Assembly: GCF_002896965.1 (NCBI RefSeq) | Contig: NZ_LYMM01000024.1 | Location: 55,526 to 119,525 of the forward strand | Reading direction: 5' to 3' | Source: Novosphingobium guangzhouense | Lineage (GTDB): Bacteria > Pseudomonadota > Alphaproteobacteria > Sphingomonadales > Sphingomonadaceae | DNA length: 64,000 bases | In this document: one piece after another, positions 26,505 to 34,049 of the stretch | Position numbering within the stretch: the first letter of the stretch is position 1 | How the letters are laid out: each line of letters opens with the position of its first letter | Position numbers and translations under genes: made by a program | Notes under the pieces: generated by a model | Told to the model about the DNA's origin: nothing | Databases searched by the model: none | Seen by the model: only the letters and a program-made list of their open reading frames with translations

Positions 26505-27746
26505 ATGGGGACGTTGGGAATGACACGGCGCGGGGTGCTGGCGGCAGCCGGTGCGATGCCGATCGCCGCGCAGGCCGCCGTGGCCGCAAAGGCCGCGCCC
26601 CCGTCCGCCACATTCCCCCAGCGTACCGCCTTCGCGCCATCCGTCGCCGGATATCTGGACAGTGGGACGATGCACCCGGTCCCGCTGGGCGCGCGCGCGT
26701 CGGTACAGCGCTACCTTGACCAGCGCACGGCGATGGAGGGGCATTATCCCACTGACGAGGTCGAGAAGCGGGTGAAGGACAACTTCGCAAGGCTGATCAA
26801 CGCCTCGGCAGAGGAAATCGCCTTCGTCCAGAGCACCACCGCCGGAGAGCAGTTGGTGATAGAGGCGCTGGACTTTCCCCATGGCGGCGGCCGTATCGTC
26901 ACCGATACGCTGCACTTTTTCGGATCGTTCTATCTCTATGAGGAACTGGCGAAGCAGGGCGTGGACGTGGCGTGGCTGCGGCCGGAAGGCGGGCGCATCC
27001 CGGTCGATGCGTATGAACGGGCGATCACGCCGGGCACGCGGCTTGTCGCGCTTTCGCTGGTATCGACCTACAACGGGTTTGAGCACGACCTGAAACGCGT
27101 GTGCGAGATCGCCCATGCGCGCGGGGCGCTGGTCTATGCCGATATCATCCACGCGGCGGGCACCATTCCCATCGACGTGCGCGCCAGCGGCGTCGATTTC
27201 GCGGCCTCTGCCAGCTACAAATGGCTGATGGGCGATTTCGGGCTGGGCTTCCTCTATGCCCGCGCCGACTTGCGTGATCGGCTGAAGCGCACCCATTTCG
27301 GATATTACCAGTTGGCCGGGTTCGCCCCCCACGTCTACCCGTTCGATCCGCCTGGCGACACGATTGCCGACACCACCCCGCGTACCGACATGGAAGGGCT
27401 GTTTGCCGGGGGCACGCGGTCGCACGCGGTGCTGGCGCAGCTCGACTGGTCGCTGGACTATATCCTTGGCCTTGGGGTGGATCGGATGACCGCCTACCGC
27501 ATGCCGCTGCTGGCGCGCCTGCGCGAAGGGCTGGCGGCAAAGGGCTATGCCATAGTCACGCCCGAAGGATCCCGCACGCCGCTGGTTACCTGCGCGCTGG
27601 AAGGCGCCTATGCGAAGCTTTCCGATCCGCTGAAGGCGGCGCAAGTGCGCATCACGCTTTCGCGCAACCGTTTCCGCGTCTGCCCTTCGGTATTCACAGA
27701 AGCGCAGGACATCGACCGCCTTGTCGCCGCGCTTCCGCGCGTCTGA
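26505..27746 (+). CDS. Exported class V PLP enzyme (isopenicillin-N-epimerase/desulfurase fold)
   Basis: The 413-residue protein starts with a short twin-arginine signal (T-R-R-G-V-L-A-A-A-G, residues 7-16) ending near A-A-Q-A. The mature part is an aminotransferase class V domain with D213-x-x-H216 for the PLP ring and K239 in S-A-S-Y-K-W as the Schiff-base lysine. Class V members include cysteine desulfurases, kynureninase and isopenicillin N epimerase; the closest visible style is the epimerase-like group. Export by Tat fits a folded, cofactor-loaded enzyme acting in the periplasm. It is followed 31 bases later by a third S10 peptidase on the same strand. GGAG precedes the ATG. The reaction is unknown. 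Confidence 0.78.
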   Translation: MGTLGMTRRGVLAAAGAMPIAAQAAVAAKAAPPSATFPQRTAFAPSVAGYLDSGTMHPVPLGARASVQRYLDQRTAMEGHYPTDEVEKRVKDNFARLINASAEEIAFVQSTTAGEQLVIEALDFPHGGGRIVTDTLHFFGSFYLYEELAKQGVDVAWLRPEGGRIPVDAYERAITPGTRLVALSLVSTYNGFEHDLKRVCEIAHARGALVYADIIHAAGTIPIDVRASGVDFAASASYKWLMGDFGLGFLYARADLRDRLKRTHFGYYQLAGFAPHVYPFDPPGDTIADTTPRTDMEGLFAGGTRSHAVLAQLDWSLDYILGLGVDRMTAYRMPLLARLREGLAAKGYAIVTPEGSRTPLVTCALEGAYAKLSDPLKAAQVRITLSRNRFRVCPSVFTEAQDIDRLVAALPRV

Positions 27747-27777
27747 TCCCTTTATCCGAGCCCCACAGGAAACGCCG

Positions 27778-29286
27778 ATGCGCCATGTAGCCGTTCTTGC
27801 CACCATGCTGCTTGCCACCTCCAGCGTCGCGGTCTGCGCGCAGGACGGGAATGCACCGATGTCCCCCGCCTTCCTGCGCGCGATGGAGCCGATGGTCCCG
27901 CGCGAAGCGGCGAGCGACCGCGTGGTTACCACCAGCCATTCCGCGCGGATCGCCGGACGCAAGCTGGCCTACAAGGCGATCGTTACCGAACTGCCGATGG
28001 CCGGGGCTGACGGTGCGCCCGCGGCCGTCGCGGTAAGCTATGCCTACATTGCACAGACCAAAGACGATCCGGCTCAGCGCCCGATCCTGTTCGTGTTCAA
28101 CGGCGGGCCGGGCGCATCGTCCTCTCCGCTGCACATGCAGGCACTGGGGCCGCGCCGCTTCGTCGGGCAGGGCGATGCGATGCATCTGGAGGACAATCCG
28201 CACAGCCTGCTCGACGTGGCCGACCTTGTCTTCATCGATCCGGTGGGCACGGGCGCCAGCATGCCGGTGAAGGATCGTGACGCCAGCGGGTTCTGGGGCG
28301 TGGGCGGCGATGCGCGCAGCGTTTCGGCCATGATCGATGCGTGGGTGAAGGCCAATGGGCGCACCGCATCTCCGCGCGTGCTGGTGGGCGAAAGCTATGG
28401 CACCTCGCGCGCGCTGGCGGTGCTGAACGAGGACATGGCCGCGAAGAAGCCGCTGCCTGCAGGCGTGGTGCTGCTGTCGCTGGCGATCGGCGATGCCGAT
28501 GGTCCGGTGCTGTCCGAGGCGATGCATCTGCCCACTTTCGCGGCGGTGGCATGGTATCATCAGGCGATCGAGCGGGGCGGGCGCACCGTGGAGCAGCATT
28601 ATGCGGCGGCGCTGCACTTTGCGCAGACCGAATATGCCTCTGCGCTGATGCAGGGGCCTTCGCTGCCCGCCGCCGAGCGCAGGCAGGTGGCGGAACGGAT
28701 GGCGGCGTTGATCGGCATTCCCGCCGCCACGATCGAGGCGAAGAACCTGCGGCTCGACAATTATGATTTCATGCTGTCGCTGCTGGCCGACAAGGGCCTG
28801 CGCACCGGCCAGCTTGACGGCCGTGCGAAGCGGGCGATCGCGGAATCAAAGCTGCGCCCGCCGTTCGACGATCCTTCGATGTCGCTGGGTTCGGGCACCA
28901 GCGCAGGGATCGAAAGCTACCTCAAGGACGAACTGGGCTATGCGGTGCCCAGCCCCTATCGCAGCCTCAACCTTGGCATCAATTTCAAGTGGAACTGGGA
29001 CAAGGAATATGGCGGCAGCTACCGCGCCATGTCCTTCGCCCCTTACCTGAAGGCGGCGATGGAGGCCCGACCCGACCTCAAAGTCTTTGCGGGCGGTGGC
29101 TATTACGACATCACCACTCCCGTCTACGCCGGTCAGTTCGCGCTGGAGCAGGCGGGCGTTCCGGCCGACCGGGTGACGTATGCGCGCTATGCCGCCGGAC
29201 ATTCCGTGTTCGAGGACGAACAGGGCCTGACGGCGCTCAGCGCGGACCTCCATCGTTTCGTGGCGGGGCTTGGCGGGAGGAAGTAA
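27778..29286 (+). CDS. Periplasmic S10-family serine carboxypeptidase (third of three)
   Basis: The 502-residue precursor starts MRHVAVLATM with a signal peptide ending near A-V-C-A-Q. F-V-F-N-G-G-P-G-A (about 105-113) and I-D-P-V-G-T-G-A-S (about 153-161) precede Ser206 (G-E-S-Y-G), Asp444 (G-Y-Y-D) and His475 (A-G-H), so the triad is intact. The ATG at 27778 has AGGAAA upstream; the longer frame overlaps the PLP gene and lacks a signal peptide at its start. It is co-transcribed with the exported class V PLP enzyme, which suggests they act in sequence on one peptide. Confidence 0.87.
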   Translation: MRHVAVLATMLLATSSVAVCAQDGNAPMSPAFLRAMEPMVPREAASDRVVTTSHSARIAGRKLAYKAIVTELPMAGADGAPAAVAVSYAYIAQTKDDPAQRPILFVFNGGPGASSSPLHMQALGPRRFVGQGDAMHLEDNPHSLLDVADLVFIDPVGTGASMPVKDRDASGFWGVGGDARSVSAMIDAWVKANGRTASPRVLVGESYGTSRALAVLNEDMAAKKPLPAGVVLLSLAIGDADGPVLSEAMHLPTFAAVAWYHQAIERGGRTVEQHYAAALHFAQTEYASALMQGPSLPAAERRQVAERMAALIGIPAATIEAKNLRLDNYDFMLSLLADKGLRTGQLDGRAKRAIAESKLRPPFDDPSMSLGSGTSAGIESYLKDELGYAVPSPYRSLNLGINFKWNWDKEYGGSYRAMSFAPYLKAAMEARPDLKVFAGGGYYDITTPVYAGQFALEQAGVPADRVTYARYAAGHSVFEDEQGLTALSADLHRFVAGLGGRK

Positions 29287-29309
29287 CCCGCCAGGGCAAG
29301 TGCCGGAGA

Positions 29310-29340
29310 AACTCGCCTGAGGCCAATTTCCGGGCGAGTT
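29310..29340 (+). terminator. Hairpin after third S10 gene
   Basis: Perfect 8-bp arms AACTCGCC and GGCGAGTT enclose a 15-base loop, 24 bases after the peptidase stop. There is no clear U-run, so termination is probable but unproven. It marks the boundary between the peptide locus and the kdp operon. Confidence 0.45.
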
Positions 29341-29442
29341 CTGCGCTCTGCAATTCATACGTAAATACTATGTCGTTCAGGTTTTGCCCGTCTCGAATTT
29401 CAACGGCGCATTAGCCTAATGGGTCTGCTGCATTCGACGCAT

Positions 29443-29461
29443 CCCGCACCTTTCGTGCGGG
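29443..29461 (+). promoter_or_regulatory. Leader hairpin before kdp micro-ORF
   Basis: CCCGCAC and GTGCGGG pair around CTTTC. The stem ends nine bases before the AGGAG ribosome-binding sequence of the first kdp-linked ORF, so it would lie in the leader of the kdp transcript and could affect translation or stability. Confidence 0.35.
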
Positions 29462-29483
29462 TGCGCTTGCAGGAGCAATACCC

Positions 29484-29567
29484 ATGCAGGACATCCTCTG
29501 GATCGGCCTGACCCTCGCGCTGCTGGCGGCCAGTCTTGGCTATGTCGGCCTGTGCAACAAGGCGTGA
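29484..29567 (+). CDS. Kdp-linked 27-residue membrane micro-protein
   Basis: A 27-codon frame starts with ATG nine bases after AGGAG. The peptide is one hydrophobic span (L-W-I-G-L-T-L-A-L-L-A-A-S-L-G-Y) ending L-C-N-K-A. It precedes kdpF by 14 bases on the same strand. I recall similar short hydrophobic ORFs ahead of kdpF in other alphaproteobacteria, but know no function; a second small subunit or a translation-coupling leader peptide are both possible. Confidence 0.65.
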   Translation: MQDILWIGLTLALLAASLGYVGLCNKA

Positions 29568-29581
29568 GGGGCACGACCGAC

Positions 29582-29671
29582 ATGACCATCGATCTGTGGC
29601 TGGCGGGTTTCACCGCCATCGGCCTTCTCGTTTACCTCGTTGCCGTGCTTGCACGGCCCGAGCGGTTCTGA
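29582..29671 (+). CDS. kdpF: KdpF, small subunit of the KdpFABC potassium pump
   Basis: The 29-residue product is one transmembrane segment followed by the family ending A-R-P-E-R-F. KdpF is a small lipid-like subunit that stabilises the KdpFABC complex in the inner membrane. Length and C-terminus agree with the family. It lies 12 bases before kdpA. Confidence 0.88.
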   Translation: MTIDLWLAGFTAIGLLVYLVAVLARPERF

Positions 29672-29683
29672 GGGGGCGCCGAC

Positions 29684-31387
29684 ATGACCTTTCAGGGATG
29701 GCTGTATATTGCAGTCTTCGTCGGCATCCTGCTGGCGCTCACCAGGCCGATGGGGCTGTGGCTCCATGCGCTTTATGAGGGCCGCCGCACGCCGCTGCAT
29801 GTCGTGCTTGGCCCAGTCGAGCGCGGCTTCTACAAGCTCGCGGGCGTCAACCCGGATGAGGACCAGCCATGGCATCGCTATGCGGTCCACATGCTGGTGT
29901 TCAACGCGGCGCTCCTGCTGCAGACCTACATCGTGCTGCGCCTGCAGGGCGTGCTGCCGCTCAATGGCCCTGGCTATGCGGGTATCGGCGCGGATGGGGC
30001 GTTCAACACCGCCGTCAGCTTCACCACCAACACCAACTGGCAGTGGTATTCGGGCGAGGCGGCGATGAGCAATCTGTCGCAGATGCTCGGCCTCACGATC
30101 CACAACTTCCTGTCGGCCGCGACGGGCATCGCACTGGCATTCGCTTTCTTCCGTGGGTTCGCACGCCGCAGCACCACGGGCATCGGCAATTTCTGGGCCG
30201 ATATGACGCGCGTGACGCTCTATCTGCTGCTGCCGATCTGCGTGGTCTACACGGTGTATCTGATTGCTGCCGGCGTGCCACAGACGCTTGCTGCGTCGGT
30301 TGATGTCGCGACGCTGGAAGGCGTCAAGCAGACCCTCGCTCTCGGTCCTGTCGCCTCGCAGGAAGCGATCAAGATGCTGGGCACCAACGGCGGCGGGTTT
30401 TTCAACGCCAACTCCGCGCACCCGTTCGAGAACCCGAGCGCCGTCACCAACCTGATCCAGATGCTGTCGATCTTCGTCATCGGCACCGGCCTGACCTGGT
30501 GCTTCGGCAAGGCGGTGGGCAATACCCGTCAGGGCTGGGCGATCCTGGCTGCGATGATGGCGATCTTCCTTGTCGGCGTAACCGTCGTCTACTGGCAGGA
30601 AGCCGCGGGCAACCCGATCCTCCACAGTCTTGGCGTGGCCGGTGGCAACATGGAGGGCAAGGAAGTTCGCTTCGGCATCGTTGCATCCGCGCTGTTCTCG
30701 GTCGTTACCACGGCAGCCTCGTGCGGCGCGGTCAATGCGATGCATGACAGTTTCACGGCGCTGGGCGGCATGATCCCGCTGTTCAACATCCAACTGGGCG
30801 AAGTCGTCATCGGCGGCGTCGGCGCGGGTATCTATGGCTTCCTGCTGTTCGCCATCCTTGCCGTCTTCGTGGCGGGGCTGATGGTCGGCCGCACGCCGGA
30901 ATATGTCGGCAAGAAGATCGAAAGCCGCGAAGTGAAACTGGCCGTTCTGGCGATCGCGGTGCTGCCGCTGATCATTCTGGGCGGAACCGCGATCTCCTCG
31001 GTGCTCGAAGTCGGCCTTGCCGGTCCGCTCAACAAGGGGCCGCACGGTTTCTCCGAGATCCTCTACGGCTTCACCAGCGCGGTGGGCAACAACGGTTCGG
31101 CCTTTGCGGGTCTGACCGCAGGCACGCCGTACTATAACGGCATGCTGGGCGTCGCCATGTGGCTCGGCCGCTTCTTCGTCATCATCCCGATGCTGGCGAT
31201 CGCGGGCAGCCTTGCCGCCAAGAAGTACACCCCCGCGACCGCAGGCAGCTTCCCCACCACGGGTCTGCTGTGGACGGGCTTGCTGATCGGCATCGTGTTG
31301 ATCGTCGGCGGCCTGACGTTCCTGCCCAGCCTCGCCCTTGGTCCCATCGCCGATCATCTTGCGATGATCCGTGGCCAGCTTTTCTGA
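29684..31387 (+). CDS. kdpA: KdpA, potassium-binding channel-like subunit
   Basis: The 567-residue polytopic protein matches KdpA in length. The four pore segments of the selectivity filter are visible: [10 protein letters not shown] (about residue 110), [11 protein letters not shown] (about 235), S-C-G-A-V-N-A-M (about 350) and V-G-N-N-G-S-A-F (about 468). KdpA binds K+ from the periplasm and passes it through a tunnel to KdpB. It is the third gene in the operon, with kdpB starting ten bases after its stop. Confidence 0.97.
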   Translation: MTFQGWLYIAVFVGILLALTRPMGLWLHALYEGRRTPLHVVLGPVERGFYKLAGVNPDEDQPWHRYAVHMLVFNAALLLQTYIVLRLQGVLPLNGPGYAGIGADGAFNTAVSFTTNTNWQWYSGEAAMSNLSQMLGLTIHNFLSAATGIALAFAFFRGFARRSTTGIGNFWADMTRVTLYLLLPICVVYTVYLIAAGVPQTLAASVDVATLEGVKQTLALGPVASQEAIKMLGTNGGGFFNANSAHPFENPSAVTNLIQMLSIFVIGTGLTWCFGKAVGNTRQGWAILAAMMAIFLVGVTVVYWQEAAGNPILHSLGVAGGNMEGKEVRFGIVASALFSVVTTAASCGAVNAMHDSFTALGGMIPLFNIQLGEVVIGGVGAGIYGFLLFAILAVFVAGLMVGRTPEYVGKKIESREVKLAVLAIAVLPLIILGGTAISSVLEVGLAGPLNKGPHGFSEILYGFTSAVGNNGSAFAGLTAGTPYYNGMLGVAMWLGRFFVIIPMLAIAGSLAAKKYTPATAGSFPTTGLLWTGLLIGIVLIVGGLTFLPSLALGPIADHLAMIRGQLF

Positions 31388-31397
31388 GGATCACCCC

Positions 31398-33446
31398 ATG
31401 GCCCGGTCCGCTAAAACTTCCGAATCCAAATCCCTCTTCACGGCAGACCTGATCGTTCCGGCGATCGGGGATGCTTTCCGCAAACTCAATCCCAGGGAAC
31501 TGATCCGCAACCCGGTGATGTTCACCACGGCCGTCGTGGCGGTGCTGCTGACCGTATTGCTCATCGTCGGGCAGGACGGCCTTGCTGCGGGCTTCAAGAT
31601 CCAGCTCGTGCTGTGGCTGTGGCTGACCGTGCTGTTCGGCACTTTCGCCGAGGCTTTGGCCGAAGGGCGCGGCAAGGCGCAAGCGGCCAGCTTGCGTGCC
31701 ACAAAGGCGGAACTCACCGCCAAGCGCCTGAAGGGTGACGGGGAGCGTTATGACAGCATCCCCGCCAGCCAGCTGAAGAAGAACGACATCGTTCTGGTTC
31801 AAACCGGCGACCTGATCCCCTCGGACGGCGAAGTTGTCGCTGGTGTCGCCTCGGTCAACGAGGCTGCGATTACCGGCGAAAGCGCCCCCGTCATCCGCGA
31901 GGCCGGTGGCGACCGCTCGGCCGTAACGGCGGGCACCCGCGTCATCTCGGATGAAATCCGCGTGCGCGTGACCGTCAATCCGGGGCAGGGCTTCCTCGAC
32001 CGCATGATCGCGCTGGTCGAAGGGGCAGAGCGCCAGAAGACCCCGAACGAGATCGCGCTTACGCTGCTGCTGGTGGGTCTGACGATCATCTTCCTGATCG
32101 CCGTCGCCACCATCCCCGGCTTTGCCAGCTATGCGGGCGGTTCGGTGCCGGTGTCGATCCTTGCAGCCCTGCTGATCACGCTGATCCCCACAACGATTGC
32201 GGCGCTACTTTCCGCCATCGGCATCGCGGGCATGGACCGTCTGGTGCGCTTCAACGTTCTCGCCAAGTCGGGCCGTGCGGTCGAGGCCGCAGGCGACGTT
32301 GACGTGCTGCTGCTCGACAAGACCGGCACCATCACCATCGGCGACCGTCAGGCAAGCGAGTTCCGCGCCGTGAGCGGCGTCGATATCAACGAACTGGCCG
32401 AAGCCGCACTGATCGCCAGCCTTGCCGACGAAACGCCCGAGGGCCGCTCGATCGTGGTACTGGCGCGCGAGAAGTTCGGCCAGAAAGCCACCGACCTTCC
32501 GTATGACTCCGAAGTCATTCCCTTCACCGCGCAGACCCGCATCTCGGGCGTGAATACCGGCGGACGGATCATCCAGAAGGGCGCGGTGCAGGCGATCCTT
32601 CACGCCAATCCCGGCGCGGGCAGCACCGCTGCCGCCACCGAACTGCGCCGTATCTCGGACGAGATCGGCCGGGCCGGCGGCACGCCGCTGGCGGTTGCGG
32701 TGGATGGCAAGCTGCTGGGCGCGATCTTCCTCAAGGACATCGTCAAGGCCGGCATCCGCGAGCGCTTCGGCGAACTGCGTGCAATGGGCATCCGCACGGT
32801 GATGATCACCGGCGACAACCCGCTGACCGCAGCCTCGATCGCGGCGGAATCGGGCGTGGACGATTTCCTTGCCGAAGCCACGCCCGAGGACAAGCTGGAG
32901 CTGATCCGCAAGGAACAGCAGGGCGGGCGCCTTGTCGCGATGTGCGGCGATGGGACCAACGATGCCCCCGCGCTGGCGCAGGCCGACGTCGGCGTCGCCA
33001 TGAACACCGGCACGCAGGCCGCGCGCGAGGCGGGCAACATGGTCGATCTCGACAGCGATCCGACCAAGCTGATCGAGGTCGTGGGCCTGGGCAAACAGCT
33101 GCTCATGACGCGCGGCGCGCTGACGACCTTCTCGGTCGCCAACGACGTGGCCAAATACTTCGCGATCATTCCGGCCATGTTCGTGGCGCTGTATCCCGGC
33201 CTTGGCGTGCTCAACGTGATGGGTCTTTCCAGCCCGCAGAGCGCGATCCTTTCGGCGATCATCTTCAACGCGCTGATCATCCCCTGCCTTGTTCCGCTGG
33301 CGCTGAGGGGCGTGGCCTACAAGCCGATGGGGGCTGGCCCGCTGCTGGCGCGCAACCTTGCCGTCTACGGCCTTGGCGGCCTGATCGCGCCATTCATCGG
33401 CATCAAGCTTATCGACCTGGCCGTTGGCGGCCTCGGTCTCGCCTGA
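31398..33446 (+). CDS. kdpB: KdpB, P-type ATPase subunit
   Basis: The 682-residue protein carries all P-type ATPase marks: T-G-E-S in the actuator domain (about 155), the phosphorylated Asp307 in D-K-T-G-T-I-T, and G-D-G-T-N-D-A-P in the hinge (about 517). Asp307 has the same number as in E. coli. It drives K+ import by ATP hydrolysis in KdpFABC. The ATG at 31398 is chosen over an in-frame start inside kdpA because GAGGA lies eight bases upstream and the product then begins M-A-R-S. Confidence 0.97.
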   Translation: MARSAKTSESKSLFTADLIVPAIGDAFRKLNPRELIRNPVMFTTAVVAVLLTVLLIVGQDGLAAGFKIQLVLWLWLTVLFGTFAEALAEGRGKAQAASLRATKAELTAKRLKGDGERYDSIPASQLKKNDIVLVQTGDLIPSDGEVVAGVASVNEAAITGESAPVIREAGGDRSAVTAGTRVISDEIRVRVTVNPGQGFLDRMIALVEGAERQKTPNEIALTLLLVGLTIIFLIAVATIPGFASYAGGSVPVSILAALLITLIPTTIAALLSAIGIAGMDRLVRFNVLAKSGRAVEAAGDVDVLLLDKTGTITIGDRQASEFRAVSGVDINELAEAALIASLADETPEGRSIVVLAREKFGQKATDLPYDSEVIPFTAQTRISGVNTGGRIIQKGAVQAILHANPGAGSTAAATELRRISDEIGRAGGTPLAVAVDGKLLGAIFLKDIVKAGIRERFGELRAMGIRTVMITGDNPLTAASIAAESGVDDFLAEATPEDKLELIRKEQQGGRLVAMCGDGTNDAPALAQADVGVAMNTGTQAAREAGNMVDLDSDPTKLIEVVGLGKQLLMTRGALTTFSVANDVAKYFAIIPAMFVALYPGLGVLNVMGLSSPQSAILSAIIFNALIIPCLVPLALRGVAYKPMGAGPLLARNLAVYGLGGLIAPFIGIKLIDLAVGGLGLA

Positions 33447-33458
33447 GGAGGCGGCAAC

Positions 33459-34049
33459 ATGACCAACAATCTTTCAAGCGCGTTGCGCCCCGCGATCGTC
33501 ATGACAGGGCTGTTCGCCGTCCTGCTGGGCGTCGCCTATCCGCTGGCCATGACCGGCATCGGGCAGGCCGTGTTCCCAAGCCAGGCCAACGGCAGCCTGG
33601 TGACGGAAAACGGAAAGGTGATCGGCTCTACCGTGATCGGTCAGGCCTTCACCTCGGAACGCTACTTCAACACCCGCCCTTCGGCGGCGGGAGACGGGTA
33701 CAGCGGCCTTGCCTCTTCGGGCTCCAACCTTGGCCCGGCATCGCAGGTGCTGCATGACCGGGTGAAGGAGCAGGTCGGCAGGATGCAGGCAGCCGAACCG
33801 GGTAAGGCGATCCCGGCAGACCTCGTGACGACGTCGGGTTCGGGCCTTGATCCTGATATCACCCCCGAGGCCGCGTTCTATCAGGTCGATCGGATCGCCC
33901 GCGTGCGCCGGATCGAGCCGGAGGCGCTGCGGCGCCTTGTCGCAGGCACGATCGAGGAGCCGGTGCTTGGCTTTATCGGCGAACGCCACGTCAATGTGTT
34001 CGAACTCAATCGACGACTGGATGCACTTGGCGCTAAGCCGGTTTCGTGA
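33459..34049 (+). CDS. kdpC: KdpC, accessory subunit of KdpFABC
   Basis: The 196-residue protein has a single N-terminal transmembrane helix followed by the periplasmic KdpC domain (N-G-S-L-V, S-G-S-N-L-G-P, S-G-S-G-L-D-P-D-I, all conserved). It contributes to high-affinity K+ binding by the complex. Its stop overlaps the GTG start of kdpD (GTGA), which couples pump and sensor translation. Confidence 0.95.
   Translation: MTNNLSSALRPAIVMTGLFAVLLGVAYPLAMTGIGQAVFPSQANGSLVTENGKVIGSTVIGQAFTSERYFNTRPSAAGDGYSGLASSGSNLGPASQVLHDRVKEQVGRMQAAEPGKAIPADLVTTSGSGLDPDITPEAAFYQVDRIARVRRIEPEALRRLVAGTIEEPVLGFIGERHVNVFELNRRLDALGAKPVS

Noticed and set aside
29540..31357. Minus-strand open frame opposite kdpA
   Set aside because: Shadow of kdpA, which is certain from its selectivity-filter motifs.
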